A stretch of 64,000 nucleotides of DNA, from positions 186,001 through 250,000 of the forward strand of contig NZ_JACWMW010000001.1 in the NCBI RefSeq assembly GCF_014773275.1. Direction: 5' to 3'. Both the position numbers and the translations under genes were made by a program. The DNA comes from Mucilaginibacter rigui. Lineage in GTDB: Bacteria; Bacteroidota; Bacteroidia; Sphingobacteriales; Sphingobacteriaceae. The notes beneath the pieces were generated by a model. That model was given only the letters and a program-made list of their open reading frames with translations. It was not told the origin of the DNA and did no database searches. Shown piece by piece: positions 43,736-53,663 of this stretch (positions within the stretch are counted from its first letter, which is position 1; each line of letters starts with the position of its first letter).

Positions 43736-46168
43736 TTATTTTATGCTCATGCGGCTCTGTACATCTTCGTTACCGGTAACGTGGCCGGCGGCGCCCTTAA
43801 CTGTTGCGCGGCCAAAACGGTAGCTGAAATTTATATTTATCTTCCTGTATTCCCTTAAGTCAACCAGGCGCAAGTTTAGGTTTTGATAATTAGTGTATAT
43901 CCTATCCTTATAGGTTTTAAAAATATCGTTAGCGGTAATACTCAGTTTCCCCAGCTTATGAAATATATCCTTACTTATACCGGCGTTTGCCATAAAAGTT
44001 GGCCTGTACTGATTGATGCCGTAAAATGTAGCAGTTTCATATTTTCCGGATAATTGCGCGGCAATAGTTTTGCTTATCTTAAAATCCTGTGCCGAAGAAA
44101 TGATCAGATCCCCGGTACCTTTGTTAAGATTGCCGTACCGTGCATAGGCAATGTACCGCTGATAGGATGCGTCAATATCATAGTTGCTTGTCCACCATTC
44201 GGTGAATTGTAGCGGTGCATTTATATTGATACCATAAGTATAAGCCCGGCCAAGGTTAACTTCGGTAGTGAGGCTTATTTTTGAGGCATCGTTCTGCTGG
44301 TAAAAAGGGAAGGTTGCGCCTGTACTTAAATTTGCATATAAGCTGGTTGTAATTTCGCGGTTATAAGTGTGGCTTAAACTTATTTTATTATTGTATTGAG
44401 GTTGCAGATAAGGGTTACCCGCCTGGTAATTATAAAGGTCTACAAAGTAAATAAAGGGATTAAGCTTATCATAACTTGGCCTGTTGATGCCGCGGGTAAA
44501 TGATAGGGCATATTCATTTTTATCGTTATAGCGGTAATTAAGCAATATCGTAGGGAACAGGTTAAAATATTTATGTGGGGTTACTAAATTAGTAGTGACC
44601 GAAGTGCCTTTATTATCGGTGTATTCGCCGCGTAAACCGGCGTCAAGGTCAAATTTGCCAAATTTGCCGTTATAATCAGCATAAGCTGCTGCAATGCTTT
44701 CGATGAACAAAAATCGATTGCTAAAAGCAGGGTTAATAGTGTATACGCCATTTACCTGCGGGCCAAAAACAAAGTTATTATCTGTTTGCGTGCGGCTAAA
44801 TTTTAACCCGGCATCAAATTTCGAGCTTTTTGGCAGCGGGTTGCTGTATTCCAATAAAGCTGTCCAATTGTTAGTTTTTGTAGGCGATATATTTTGCAGC
44901 AGCAGCGGGTCACGGTAAACAGCACCCGCATCATCAAAAAACTCATTAGTTATATATTCAGCCGATTGGCGTTTAGCACGTGTGTGTGTAATATTAGCCG
45001 TTATTGTACGGCCTGTTTTATCAAGCTTACCGGTATAATTAACATTGTAATTTATATTAGAGATGTTCCTGTCAATAGTTGAATTGGCCACAATAATTGA
45101 ATCGAGTACTCCCCGGTTTGCTATTTTTAGCGTGTTATTCTTATCAAAATCGTTATTATTAACTATACCGCTTACTAAAAAGCCAATGCTCTGGTTTGCG
45201 GATAAAAAGAAATCAGTACCCAGCCTAAAGTTATGAACTTGTGATTCTTGTATGTTTTTATAGATACTGGAGTAACTGCTTTGTACACCTGCGTAACTAA
45301 TGCCCCTGTCATTATGAATTTCCCTAAATGTTTTGGTGCCGTTTATACTATAACTACCAAATAAGTTAAAAACTTTAGTACGCGTATTAAAAGAAACCCC
45401 GGTACTTGCTTTGTAATACCGCCCATACCCCACCGATGCATTATAGGTACCGTTAGTACCCAGGTTTTTGCCTTTTTTGTACACAATATTAACCACGCCA
45501 CCCGCGGCTGCGTCATATTTGGCCGAGCCATTTTTTAATATCTCTATGCGGTCGATATTGCCAGCCTGTGTGCCTTTTAAAAGCGTAGAAAGGTCTGCGC
45601 CGGATAAGTTTGTGGCTTTGCCGTCTATCAAAACCAAGGCATCCTGCCTGCCACTAATGCTTACATTATCATTATTATCAACACGCACACCTGGCGATTG
45701 CCTTAAAACCTCTAATACCGATTGCCCGTCGGCAATAATGCTGGCTGCGGGGTTTATAATGGTTTTATCGGGCCTCACCTCTATATATGGCCTGCGGCCT
45801 ATTATGGCAACTTCTTTTAATTCGGTATTTAGGGCCGCTAAGGTTATTGCAGTAATATTTATGGTTTGGCCGCTTGCAACATTATATGGTTGCGAATAAG
45901 TTTTATTACTGCCCAGCATGGTAGCAAACAGCACATATTTGCCCGGGTTAATATGTGTAAACTGGTAGGCGCCTGTGTTGTTAACCAAGGCCGACATAAC
46001 GATGGTAGAATCGGGCAGGTTTAATAAAACAACTGTTGCAGCTTCGGCCGGTTTATTATTTTGTATAAAAACACTACCGCGAATAACAGAAGAGCCTGTT
46101 TGGGCGTAACAAAAACTAAATAAGCTTGCCAGGATAGCCGCAAAAAAGCATCCAATTTTAACCTTCAT
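43736..46168 (-). CDS. Outer-membrane beta-barrel receptor, TonB-dependent-receptor-like
   Basis: The protein has 810 residues. A signal peptide (residues 1-22) precedes a CarboxypepD_reg-like domain (SVIRGSVFIQNNKPAEAATVVLLNLPDSTIVM...GAYQFTHINPGKYVLF). The plug has QSVLEVLRQSPGVRVDNNDNVSISGRQDALVLIDGKATN and IDRIEILKNGSAKYDAAAGGVVNIVYKKG. The barrel ends in INFSYRFGRATVKGAAGHVTGNEDVQSRMSIK. It belongs to the same architecture as the receptors at 13.2 kb and 37.4 kb but is clearly diverged, so recent duplication is unlikely. Cargo unknown. Confidence 0.9.
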   Translation of the reverse strand: MKVKIGCFFAAILASLFSFCYAQTGSSVIRGSVFIQNNKPAEAATVVLLNLPDSTIVMSALVNNTGAYQFTHINPGKYVLFATMLGSNKTYSQPYNVASGQTINITAITLAALNTELKEVAIIGRRPYIEVRPDKTIINPAASIIADGQSVLEVLRQSPGVRVDNNDNVSISGRQDALVLIDGKATNLSGADLSTLLKGTQAGNIDRIEILKNGSAKYDAAAGGVVNIVYKKGKNLGTNGTYNASVGYGRYYKASTGVSFNTRTKVFNLFGSYSINGTKTFREIHNDRGISYAGVQSSYSSIYKNIQESQVHNFRLGTDFFLSANQSIGFLVSGIVNNNDFDKNNTLKIANRGVLDSIIVANSTIDRNISNINYNVNYTGKLDKTGRTITANITHTRAKRQSAEYITNEFFDDAGAVYRDPLLLQNISPTKTNNWTALLEYSNPLPKSSKFDAGLKFSRTQTDNNFVFGPQVNGVYTINPAFSNRFLFIESIAAAYADYNGKFGKFDLDAGLRGEYTDNKGTSVTTNLVTPHKYFNLFPTILLNYRYNDKNEYALSFTRGINRPSYDKLNPFIYFVDLYNYQAGNPYLQPQYNNKISLSHTYNREITTSLYANLSTGATFPFYQQNDASKISLTTEVNLGRAYTYGININAPLQFTEWWTSNYDIDASYQRYIAYARYGNLNKGTGDLIISSAQDFKISKTIAAQLSGKYETATFYGINQYRPTFMANAGISKDIFHKLGKLSITANDIFKTYKDRIYTNYQNLNLRLVDLREYRKININFSYRFGRATVKGAAGHVTGNEDVQSRMSIK

Positions 46169-46363
46169 TAATATACCTCGTAGATTTTTTCCTTATAGTT
46201 ATCCCTTTAAAAGTTCAATATAATAACAATATTGCAATAGGGGATAGGTTATAAGTGCTGTTTACGTATTTGCATATGTAAATGTTTCTTAAGTTATTAC
46301 TATAAAAAAGTAAAGTCCTCTCTATTTTATTAATTTCGCAAATACATTATTTGCTTTAATATA

Positions 46364-47647
46364 ATGAGAAGAATTTACCTTATAGCTTTTGTTTTAATAT
46401 TCGCCACAGTATTTAATGCTGATAGCCAACCTGCCAACTATGCGGCTGTTGCAAATAAGTTTAAGCAGTTTTATAATGCCGGCCAGCCCGATAGTATTTT
46501 TAACATGTTTAGCGCAGAAATGAAAGCCAGCTTGCCGCTTGCTCAATTTAAACCTACTACTATTCAGCTAAAATCGCAGTTGGGTGCTTTAAATAAAACA
46601 GAGTTTTTAAAATATAACCAACCTTTAGCAATGTATAAGGCAACGTTTGATAATGCTGTTTTTTTGTTGAATATAACCCTTAATAATCAAAGCAAATTAA
46701 CAGGCCTGTTGCTAAGCCCGTTTGTAGAGGATGCAAAAACCATAGCGCTTGATCCTTCTCTTAAAGAATCGGCGGTACTGCTTAAAACATTGTCGGGTTC
46801 AATATCAGGTACCTTAACTATGCCTACTAATGTGAGCGGTAAAATACCGGTTGTGCTTATTATAGCGGGGTCTGGCCCAACAGACCGGGATGGTAACAGC
46901 GCTAAATTAGGGCTTAATGGCAATACTTACAAAATGCTGGCAAATGAGTTGGGTAAAAATAACATTGCTACATTACGATATGATAAACGCCTTGTTGGCC
47001 AAAGCGTTAGCACTACTAAGGAAAAAGAACTGCGTTTTGAAGATTACGTGGATGATGCCGTTGGGTTGATAAACCAATTAAGCGAAGATAAACGCTTCTC
47101 TAAAGTTATTGTTTTAGGCCATAGCGAGGGTTCGCTTGTGGGGATATTATCCATACGAGATCAACCGGTTAACGCCTTTATCTCTGTGGCAGGAGCAGGC
47201 CGGTCGGCAGATATTATTGTTACCGAGCAAATGAAATCGCAACCAAAATATGTTGCAGATAACTTTAAAACCATGCTGGATAGCCTGAAAAAGGGCAAGT
47301 TTACAGAAAATATAGATCCTAAAATATACGCCATTGCACGCCCGGATATTCAACCGTACTTAATGTCGTGGTTTAGATATTCGCCTGCAAAAGAACTAAA
47401 GAAAGCAAAGGTGCCGGTACTGATAATACAGGGTACAAATGATATCCAGGTTCCGGTAACAGATGCCGACCTGCTTAAAAAAGCAAAATCGGATGCGGTT
47501 TTAACCATTATACCCGGCATGAACCATATATTAAAGGAGGCCCCTGCCGATAGAGAGCAAAATTTGGCCACCTACAACAAGCCTGATCTGCCGCTTAAAC
47601 CCGAACTTGTAACCGCAATAGTGAACTTTGTAAAGGGACTGAAGTAA
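46364..47647 (+). CDS. Exported DUF3887 plus alpha/beta hydrolase
   Basis: The protein has 427 residues. A signal peptide (residues ~1-22) precedes a DUF3887-like domain (FKQFYNAGQPDSIFNMFSAEMKASLPLAQF, about 25-115), then an alpha/beta hydrolase from about 140. The catalytic set is the nucleophile S254 in GHSEG, the Asp in QGTNDIQVP and the His in GMNHIL. The oxyanion segment is IIAGSGPTDRDGNS. Such periplasmic hydrolases act on esters or peptides of unknown identity. A word repeat begins directly after the stop. Confidence 0.88.
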   Translation: MRRIYLIAFVLIFATVFNADSQPANYAAVANKFKQFYNAGQPDSIFNMFSAEMKASLPLAQFKPTTIQLKSQLGALNKTEFLKYNQPLAMYKATFDNAVFLLNITLNNQSKLTGLLLSPFVEDAKTIALDPSLKESAVLLKTLSGSISGTLTMPTNVSGKIPVVLIIAGSGPTDRDGNSAKLGLNGNTYKMLANELGKNNIATLRYDKRLVGQSVSTTKEKELRFEDYVDDAVGLINQLSEDKRFSKVIVLGHSEGSLVGILSIRDQPVNAFISVAGAGRSADIIVTEQMKSQPKYVADNFKTMLDSLKKGKFTENIDPKIYAIARPDIQPYLMSWFRYSPAKELKKAKVPVLIIQGTNDIQVPVTDADLLKKAKSDAVLTIIPGMNHILKEAPADREQNLATYNKPDLPLKPELVTAIVNFVKGLK

Positions 47648-47700
47648 ATGTGCAGATATGCAGATAAACATTTGCACATCTGCATATTCGCACATCTACC
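47648..47700. repeat. ATGTGCAGAT word repeat, with 27-nt match to 59324-59350
   Basis: AAATGTGCAGATATGCAGAT and then an opposed copy (CATTTGCACATCTGCATATT, CGCACAT; 47669-47695) lie between two convergent genes. The second part is the exact 27-nt reverse complement of 59324-59350. Confidence 0.75.
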
Positions 47701-47711
47701 CATTCGGGCCA

Positions 47712-48185
47712 TTATTTCCACGCACCCAGCAATCGGCGCAATAATATAATTTCTGAGGTATGGTATGATGTATGGTCGGCCATTTGCAGTGCCTCGCGCA
47801 GGATGCTTTGGCCATCACCGTGCGGTATCTTCTCATAAATATCGTTGCTTTTTAATAGAGCTATAAATTCATTCCTATCGTCATTTATCTGTTTTATAGT
47901 ATTATCCCATGCAGCCTCATCTGCCGGGGAGCTTTCTTTTGGCCAGTAATCATCCGGCCACTTTGGCGATTTGTGACTACCGTCTTTACTGAATTCCAGC
48001 ATATCCCACTGTGCAATGCGGATGTGTTCGGCCAGTTGCCAGATACTATAAGGTAGATTATGCGGTTTTACACCGCGCAAATCGGCCGGCAGATCATCCA
48101 ATGCATCTTTTAAAGTAGCGTGCGCACCGCCGCCTTCAAGCAGCTTTATGAGCTCATTTATTAAAATTTCGTGTCGGTTATCCAT
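47712..48185 (-). CDS. DinB-superfamily protein
   Basis: The protein has 157 residues forming a four-helix bundle: ILINELIKLLEGGGAHATLKDALDDLPADLRGVKP, SIWQLAEHIRIAQWDMLEFS, EAAWDNTIKQINDDRNEFIALL and ILREALQMADHTSYHTSEIILLRRLL. The His of AEHIR, and the two His of ADHTSYH, match the DinB metal-binding triad. The family includes thiol transferases such as BstA and mycothiol-dependent enzymes; the partner thiol here is unknown. It converges with the hydrolase gene across a word repeat. Confidence 0.85.
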   Translation of the reverse strand: MDNRHEILINELIKLLEGGGAHATLKDALDDLPADLRGVKPHNLPYSIWQLAEHIRIAQWDMLEFSKDGSHKSPKWPDDYWPKESSPADEAAWDNTIKQINDDRNEFIALLKSNDIYEKIPHGDGQSILREALQMADHTSYHTSEIILLRRLLGAWK

Positions 48186-48279
48186 AATACTTCATTTGTT
48201 GTTTAACAAATTAGATACAGGTTTGATTTATATGAACCAAAAGTTTTAAGTTTATGCACCAAAGCAAAACTGTAACGTA

Positions 48280-50055
48280 GTGATCAAAAAAATACTATTA
48301 ATGGCCCTTTATGTGGCTGCCTTTACAGCCTGTAAAAAGGATGGACAATCAATGCAGGATGAATCTTTAAAAGACGATGCTGCTTTTTTAAGGTACGAAG
48401 ACCATTTTTTGGAGGAATTATGGAAAAACAATCCAGACTGGGCAACAAGCGTAGGCTATCATAAATACGACAGCCTGTTAGTAGTACCTACTGATAAAGC
48501 CCGGGACCAGTCGATAAAGTTCGCTAAAGTGCAGCTGGATTCATTGAGCCGCTATCCTGAGGGCACCTTAAGCGATGCCAATAAGATAGACCATCACATG
48601 ATAAAAAACCAGATGGAGAGCATACAGTGGAATTTAGAGCAGCTAAAAGCCTATCAGTGGGACCCCTCATCATACAACGTAATAGGTACGTTTGCATCCA
48701 TACTTAACGAACATTACGCGCCGCTTACCCAGCGCTTGCGCAGTTTTTATCAAAAAATGCAGAACATACCGGCTTATTATAAAGAAGCTGAAAAACAATT
48801 GAAAAACCCCGTGGCCGAGCTTACCCAGCTGGCTATTGACCAACACCTGGGTGGTGTGGGTGTTATTGAGAATGATTTTGCCGATTCGCTTAAGAAAACA
48901 AATATCCCCGCTGCCGAGCAAAAGCTAATGACCGAAAGGGCAAAGCTATCGGCCGATGCCATAAAAGGTTATGCAGCGTTTTTAAAGGCTATGAAAAATG
49001 ATAAGCCACGCAGCTTTAGGTTAGGAAAGGAGTTTTACGAAGCTAAATTTAAGTACGATATACAAGCCGAAGGTACAGCGCAGCAAACCTATAACTCGGC
49101 GGTTGAACGCAAAAAATACCTGCACCGCGAAATGGCTAAGCTAAGCAGGCAGCTTTGGCCAAAATATTTTGGTACGCAAGCTATGCCTAAAGATTCGCTT
49201 GAGTATATTGCTAAAGTGATAGATACCCTGTCATCTAAGCATGTTGCACCTGGCGATTTTCAATCGGCTATTGAACAGGAGATACCCAAGCTTACGGCTT
49301 TTATACGGTCAAAAGACCTGTTGACCATGGATCCATCAAAGCCCTTGGTAGTACGCAAAGAACCGGGTTACATGGCTGGTGTTGCAGGTGCTTCTATCAG
49401 CTCGCCGGGGCCGTACGATAAAAATGGCAATACCTATTACAATGTAGGCAGCCTTTCGGGCTGGTCGGCAGAGAAAGCGGAAAGCTATCTGCGCGAATAT
49501 AATAACTATACCCTGCAGATCCTTTGCATCCATGAGGCTATACCGGGGCATTATACGCAGTTAGTGTATGCTAACAAAGCGCCAAGTATAATAAAATCGG
49601 TATTGGGTAATGGCGCTATGGTTGAAGGCTGGGCAGTATTTAGCGAACAGGAGATGATAGACGCCGGCTTTGGTGATGCTGCGCCTGAAATGCGCCTGAT
49701 GTGGTATAAATGGCACTTGCGGTCAGTTTGTAACACTATACTTGATTACAGTGTACATGCCGGCAGTATGACTAAAGAGCAAGCCATAAAAATGCTGACT
49801 AAGGAAGCTTTTCAGCAGCAAGCAGAGGCGGATGGTAAATGGAAACGCGTAAGTGTAAGCAGTGTGCAGTTAACCAGTTATTACACCGGTTACAAAGAAA
49901 TAAACGCGCTGCACGAAGAATGGAAGAAAAGGCAAGCCAGCAAATATAAGCTTAAACAGTTTAACGAGAAGTTTTTAAGCTACGGCAGTGCCCCGGTTAA
50001 GTTTATTAAAGAAGCCATGTTTGCTATACCTAAAATAGATACGAAGACAAATTAG
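48280..50055 (+). CDS. DUF885-family lipoprotein (putative metallopeptidase)
   Basis: The protein has 591 residues, starting at GTG. A lipoprotein signal (MIKKILLMALYVAAFTACKKD) puts the acylated Cys at about residue 18. The DUF885 core appears as SYNVIGTFASILNEHYAPLTQRL, PGYMAGVAGASISSPGPYDKNGNTYYNVGSL and CIHEAIPGHYTQLVY. HEAIPGH (HExxxGH), followed by EGWAVFSEQEM with its Glu, resembles a zinc metallopeptidase site. DDxxxxD-like and NTILDYSVHAGSMTKEQAI segments follow. It is predicted to be anchored to a membrane facing the periplasm. Its substrate is unknown. Confidence 0.88.
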   Translation: MIKKILLMALYVAAFTACKKDGQSMQDESLKDDAAFLRYEDHFLEELWKNNPDWATSVGYHKYDSLLVVPTDKARDQSIKFAKVQLDSLSRYPEGTLSDANKIDHHMIKNQMESIQWNLEQLKAYQWDPSSYNVIGTFASILNEHYAPLTQRLRSFYQKMQNIPAYYKEAEKQLKNPVAELTQLAIDQHLGGVGVIENDFADSLKKTNIPAAEQKLMTERAKLSADAIKGYAAFLKAMKNDKPRSFRLGKEFYEAKFKYDIQAEGTAQQTYNSAVERKKYLHREMAKLSRQLWPKYFGTQAMPKDSLEYIAKVIDTLSSKHVAPGDFQSAIEQEIPKLTAFIRSKDLLTMDPSKPLVVRKEPGYMAGVAGASISSPGPYDKNGNTYYNVGSLSGWSAEKAESYLREYNNYTLQILCIHEAIPGHYTQLVYANKAPSIIKSVLGNGAMVEGWAVFSEQEMIDAGFGDAAPEMRLMWYKWHLRSVCNTILDYSVHAGSMTKEQAIKMLTKEAFQQQAEADGKWKRVSVSSVQLTSYYTGYKEINALHEEWKKRQASKYKLKQFNEKFLSYGSAPVKFIKEAMFAIPKIDTKTN

Positions 50056-50110
50056 GGCATGTGCAAATGTGCAGACCTGCAGATAATATAATGCAGATCT
50101 GGACATCCAC
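50056..50110. repeat. ATGTGCAAATGTGCAG word repeat
   Basis: GCATGTGCAAATGTGCAG and related words begin right after the DUF885 stop codon. They belong to the same family as 47648-47700, 57061-57098 and 59311-59350. Confidence 0.6.
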
Positions 50111-50127
50111 ATACCTGATATCAATCA

Positions 50128-50445
50128 TTATTTTTTCTTCTCGTGAACGATAACAAAAACATCTTCGTTATCTTTTTTCATGAGGTATTTTTCGCGGGCA
50201 AATTTCTCGAGTTTGGTTTTGTCAGAGGTAAGTTCGCCAAGGTCTTTGTTAACCTTTTCGGTTTCAGTTTTATAAAAAATTTGCTCCTGCTTTAATTTAT
50301 CAAGCTGTTGGTGATATTCGTATTGCGAGAACAGGTCGTTCTTATCAAAGAAGATCATCCAGACAACAAAAGCCACCGTAACCAGGAAGAATTTATTCTT
50401 TATAAGGTCAAAAAGGCGTTTCATTTGTTCTGGTTGAATTTTCAC
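50128..50445 (-). CDS. FtsB/DivIC-family septum formation protein
   Basis: The protein has 105 residues: one N-terminal helix (FFLVTVAFVVWMIFFDKNDLF) followed by coiled coil (YEYHQQLDKLKQEQIFYKTETEKVNKDLGELTSDKTKLEKFAREKYLMKKDNEDVFVI). The KFAREKYxMKKxxEDVFVI ending is the DivIC/FtsB signature. It would be a bitopic inner-membrane protein that links FtsL and FtsQ in the divisome. No other division gene is adjacent, common for this gene in Bacteroidota. Confidence 0.9.
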   Translation of the reverse strand: MKIQPEQMKRLFDLIKNKFFLVTVAFVVWMIFFDKNDLFSQYEYHQQLDKLKQEQIFYKTETEKVNKDLGELTSDKTKLEKFAREKYLMKKDNEDVFVIVHEKKK

Positions 50446-50596
50446 TTAAAGCTATTTAATTTCTTTGGAGGTTGCAAATATGGTTATTAACATCCTAACA
50501 TAAAAAATTTTATGATTGGAGAACTGTTAAAGCATAAGGAGGAAAAAAGCGGAAAATAGCGCCATTTTTCGACCTTAAAACGCCGAAAAACGCCAA

Positions 50597-50645
50597 AAAA
50601 CGGCCGGGAACGGCAATGGCTCGCACCTGTTCGCTAATTCCCGGC
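50597..50645 (-). terminator. Probable terminator of the helicase gene
   Basis: GCCGGGAA (50603-50610) and TTCCCGGC (50638-50645) form an 8-bp stem with a 27-nt loop. A T run follows on the minus strand, 19 nt from the helicase stop. Confidence 0.55.
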
Positions 50646-50663
50646 TTTTTGTGATCTTTTAAA

Positions 50664-52022
50664 TTATCTCCTGCCTGATGACGACCTGCTTGCGCCGCTC
50701 ATGCCGCTGGCACCGCCACGGCTGTTGCCGCTACCGCCGCTGCCACCACCACGATGACCCGCCGGCCTGCCGCCTGCGCCCGGCCTTTTGGTGCCGCCGC
50801 CATGCCTGCCGCCTGCACTGCCGCCACTTTTCTTAGGCGCGTTTTTGGCTTTGCTCATCATCTTCTCCGTCATGGCTTCATAGCTTAGCGGGTAGGGATG
50901 GCCCTGCTCAACAGGAATCTCTTTGGCTATCAGTTTATGAATATCTTTCAGGTAATCTATCTCTTCCTCGCCATCGCAAAAGGTAAGGGCTACACCGCTT
51001 GCACCCGCGCGGCCGGTACGGCCAATACGGTGTACGTAGGTTTCGGGTATATTGGGTATCTCGTAATTAATTACGTGGGTAAGCTCGTCAATATCAATAC
51101 CGCGGGCAGCAATATCTGTAGCTATAAGCACGCGTGTAGTACGGTTTTTAAAGTTGGTTAACGCACGCTGACGAGCGTTTTGCGATTTATTACCGTGGAT
51201 AGCCTCCGCAGTGATGCCCGCACGTGTCAGATCTTTAACCACCTTATCAGCACCATGCTTGGTACGGGTAAATACCAGCGCGGTCTTAATCTCTTTATCT
51301 TTTAAAATATGGTTAAGCAATAAACGCTTATCGCCTTTGCTTACGTAGTATAATGATTGCTGGATGGTATCGGCAGTTGATGATACCGGGGCAACCTCAA
51401 CCTTTGCAGGTTTTTGCAGGATGCTATCGGCCAGGCTCTGGATCTCGTTAGGCATGGTAGCGCTAAAGAAAAGCGTTTGCCTGTTGGCAGGTACTTTTGC
51501 TATTACCTTTTTAACATCGTTTACAAAACCCATATCAAGCATACGGTCGGCTTCATCCAGTATCAGCATTTTTATCTGATCGAGGTGTACAAAGCGCTGG
51601 TTCATCAGGTCTAACAAGCGGCCGGGGGTGGCTATCAGTATATCAACACCACGGCGTAAGGCATCAACCTGCGGGCCTTGCGATACACCACCAAAAATAA
51701 CCAGGTTTTTAAGGCCTGTATGCTTACCATAAGCGGTAAAGCTCTCGCTTATCTGGATAGCCAGTTCGCGGGTTGGGGTTAATATGAGGGCCTTTATAGA
51801 TTTTTGTTCCTTGTGCTTCAGCTTATCCTGGAATAATAACTGCAGGATAGGTATAGCGAAGGCCGCAGTTTTACCGGTACCGGTTTGCGCACAGCCCAGC
51901 AGGTCGCGGTGTTGTAATATATAAGGTATAGCTTGTTCTTGTATAGGGGTAGGGGTTGTATAACCTTCTGCCTTTAAAGCCCTTAAAATAGGCTCAATTA
52001 AATTTAAATTTTCAAATGACAT
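50664..52022 (-). CDS. DEAD-box RNA helicase, RhlE-type, with Gly/Arg/Ser-rich tail
   Basis: The protein has 452 residues. Helicase motifs in order are the Q motif ([14 protein letters not shown]), I (AQTGTGKT), Ia (PTRELA), Ib (TPGR), II (DEAD), III (SAT), V ([11 protein letters not shown]) and VI ([10 protein letters not shown]). The last ~65 residues form a low-complexity tail ([27 protein letters not shown]...) of RGG type that binds RNA. RhlE helicases help ribosome assembly and cold adaptation. The promoter lies about 95 nt upstream, giving a long leader that would allow cold- or auto-regulation. Symbol rhlE is likely but unverified. Confidence 0.93.
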   Translation of the reverse strand: MSFENLNLIEPILRALKAEGYTTPTPIQEQAIPYILQHRDLLGCAQTGTGKTAAFAIPILQLLFQDKLKHKEQKSIKALILTPTRELAIQISESFTAYGKHTGLKNLVIFGGVSQGPQVDALRRGVDILIATPGRLLDLMNQRFVHLDQIKMLILDEADRMLDMGFVNDVKKVIAKVPANRQTLFFSATMPNEIQSLADSILQKPAKVEVAPVSSTADTIQQSLYYVSKGDKRLLLNHILKDKEIKTALVFTRTKHGADKVVKDLTRAGITAEAIHGNKSQNARQRALTNFKNRTTRVLIATDIAARGIDIDELTHVINYEIPNIPETYVHRIGRTGRAGASGVALTFCDGEEEIDYLKDIHKLIAKEIPVEQGHPYPLSYEAMTEKMMSKAKNAPKKSGGSAGGRHGGGTKRPGAGGRPAGHRGGGSGGSGNSRGGASGMSGASRSSSGRR

Positions 52023-52381
52023 GTAATGTTTGTAATGTATGTGTGCTAACGCGAAGCATTAAGCGGGTCCTGAAGAGTATATAATGATCAAAACCGTAAA
52101 TCAACGGGTAATTATCGCAAATATACGCTTTTTATAATGAAGTATAGCTGTAGGCATTAATGTGATGAATTAGTGACAGGCGCGAACAAAATTCATTATA
52201 AAGGCTTATGGTTAATAGCACAGGAGACAAATGCTAAGTGACATTTCCATCTTAAAGCAAGTAATTTAATTATTAAATAATAAATTATTATATTTTGTAA
52301 TGCAATACCTAATATATACCTTTCACACATAATTTAACTTGTCAAGTTTGGATTTTACTAATCAATCTGTATACTTCAACC
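52023..52381. other. Divergent regulatory region between helicase and stressosome operon
   Basis: About 360 nt without a gene. It holds the helicase promoter at 52118-52125. Nearer the stressosome lies a very AT-rich stretch (52261-52330) with TACCTTTC (52317-52324), one mismatch from a -7 element and about 57 nt before rsbR. I see no repeat of the families described elsewhere. Confidence 0.45.
52118..52125 (-). promoter_or_regulatory. -7 element TATATTTG of the helicase gene
   Basis: It is a perfect TAnnTTTG on the minus strand, 95 nt upstream of the ATG at 52022. The transcript would carry a long 5' leader. Confidence 0.5.
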
Positions 52382-53239
52382 ATGTCACAAAAAACTTATC
52401 AATTGCTACAAAATAAAAAAAAGAACATCCTTGAGCTTTGGATGAAAAACCAACTGACTGACGAAGGACTGCGTGAAGATCTGATCAGTAACGATGAACT
52501 TAGAAATCAATCAGAAGAATTAATTGAGGCGCTGGTGGGTAACCTATCGGGCAATAACTTCACCAATCTCGAATCTGATGAGTGGAGCCCTGTTATTGAA
52601 ATATTAGGCGGTATTGCAATTACACGCGCGCGCCAGGGGTTTAGCCCACGCGAAACGGGTAACTTTGTTTTCTTGCTGAAGGAAGCCATATTGGAAGTAT
52701 TGCAGCAAGAATTAGAAGACCCTAAAGCACTTTTTGCAGAAAGCCAAAAGATAAACCGCCTGATGGACAACCTGAGCGTGGTTACCTTTGAAACCTTTAT
52801 TAAGGGCCGCGAGGAAGTGATATTGCGTCAAACAGACGAGATAACAGAAATATCTACACCTGTTATCCGGGTGTGGGAAGGCATCCTGGCCCTGCCTATC
52901 ATCGGTACGCTTGATAGCGCCCGAACGCAAGTAGTAATGGAAAACCTTTTACAGGAAATTGTGGAAACGGGTTCCAGCATCGCTATACTTGATATATCTG
53001 GTGTGCCTGCGGTAGATTCGCTGGTTGCACAACACCTTATTAAAACTGTAAGTGCTACCCGCCTTATGGGTGCCGAGTGTATCATTAGTGGCATCCGGCC
53101 CGAGATTGCGCAAACAGTAGTACATTTAGGTATTGATCTTTCTAATATTATTACAAAAGCAACTTTAGCCAGCGCATTGGCCTACTCGTTTAAAATAATG
53201 CGCTTAGAAGTTAAAAAGATCGGTACAGTTTCAAAATAA
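52382..53239 (+). CDS. RsbR-type stressosome scaffold (RsbRD-N plus STAS)
   Basis: The protein has 285 residues. The N-terminal ~150 are helical (ILELWMKNQLTDEGLREDLI...ARQGFSPRETGNFVFLLKEAILEVL), like the sensory N-domain of RsbR paralogues. The C-terminal STAS domain runs from about 158 (STPVIRVWEGILALPIIGTLDSARTQVVMENLL, then ILDISGVPAVDSLVAQHLIKTVSATRLMGAECIISGIRPEIAQTVVHLGIDL). S179 and S213 are 34 residues apart, the same spacing as the regulatory T171 and T205 of Bacillus RsbRA, and sit in equivalent loops; serines replace the threonines. It heads a five-gene operon, 13 nt before rsbS. Confidence 0.92.
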   Translation: MSQKTYQLLQNKKKNILELWMKNQLTDEGLREDLISNDELRNQSEELIEALVGNLSGNNFTNLESDEWSPVIEILGGIAITRARQGFSPRETGNFVFLLKEAILEVLQQELEDPKALFAESQKINRLMDNLSVVTFETFIKGREEVILRQTDEITEISTPVIRVWEGILALPIIGTLDSARTQVVMENLLQEIVETGSSIAILDISGVPAVDSLVAQHLIKTVSATRLMGAECIISGIRPEIAQTVVHLGIDLSNIITKATLASALAYSFKIMRLEVKKIGTVSK

Positions 53240-53252
53240 TAATATTTAAGTA

Positions 53253-53663
53253 ATGGATAAGATCCCTATTCTCCGGATGGGAGCCTTTTTGCTGGTAAGC
53301 ATACAGGTTGACCTTTATGACAGACTTGCCCTCAACCTGGAGGCTGACCTGGTGCAAATGGTTAACAAAACAAGTGCAAAAGGGGTTTTGATAGATATTT
53401 CCGCAGTCTCTATAGTAGATTCATTTATGGGGCGAATAATAGGCAACATTGCCAGCATGTCGAAAATATTGGATGCCCAAACTGTGGTAGTTGGCATGCA
53501 GCCAGCAGTTGCCATTACATTAATTGAACTGGGCTTGCCGCTTAAAGGCGTACATACCGCTTTGGATATGGAAAAAGGCATGAGGTTGCTTAGATCCATG
53601 ATTGACGATCCTGAAGAGGACGCGGACGAAGACCAGACCATCGATGACTCTATCACTGAGTAA
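53253..53663 (+). CDS. RsbS-type STAS stressosome protein
   Basis: This is a 136-residue single STAS domain. KIPILRMGAFLLVSIQVDLYDRLALNLEADLVQMV, VLIDISAVSIVDSFMGRIIGNIASMSKILDAQTVVVGMQPAVAITLIELGL and LDMEKGMRLLRSM match RsbS closely. S57 in VDSF corresponds to the phospho-acceptor S59 of Bacillus RsbS. With RsbR it forms the stressosome shell that holds RsbT until stress-triggered phosphorylation. A ~20-residue acidic tail (DDPEEDADEDQTIDDSITE) is an addition not usual for RsbS. The rsbT start lies inside its last codons. Confidence 0.93.
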   Translation: MDKIPILRMGAFLLVSIQVDLYDRLALNLEADLVQMVNKTSAKGVLIDISAVSIVDSFMGRIIGNIASMSKILDAQTVVVGMQPAVAITLIELGLPLKGVHTALDMEKGMRLLRSMIDDPEEDADEDQTIDDSITE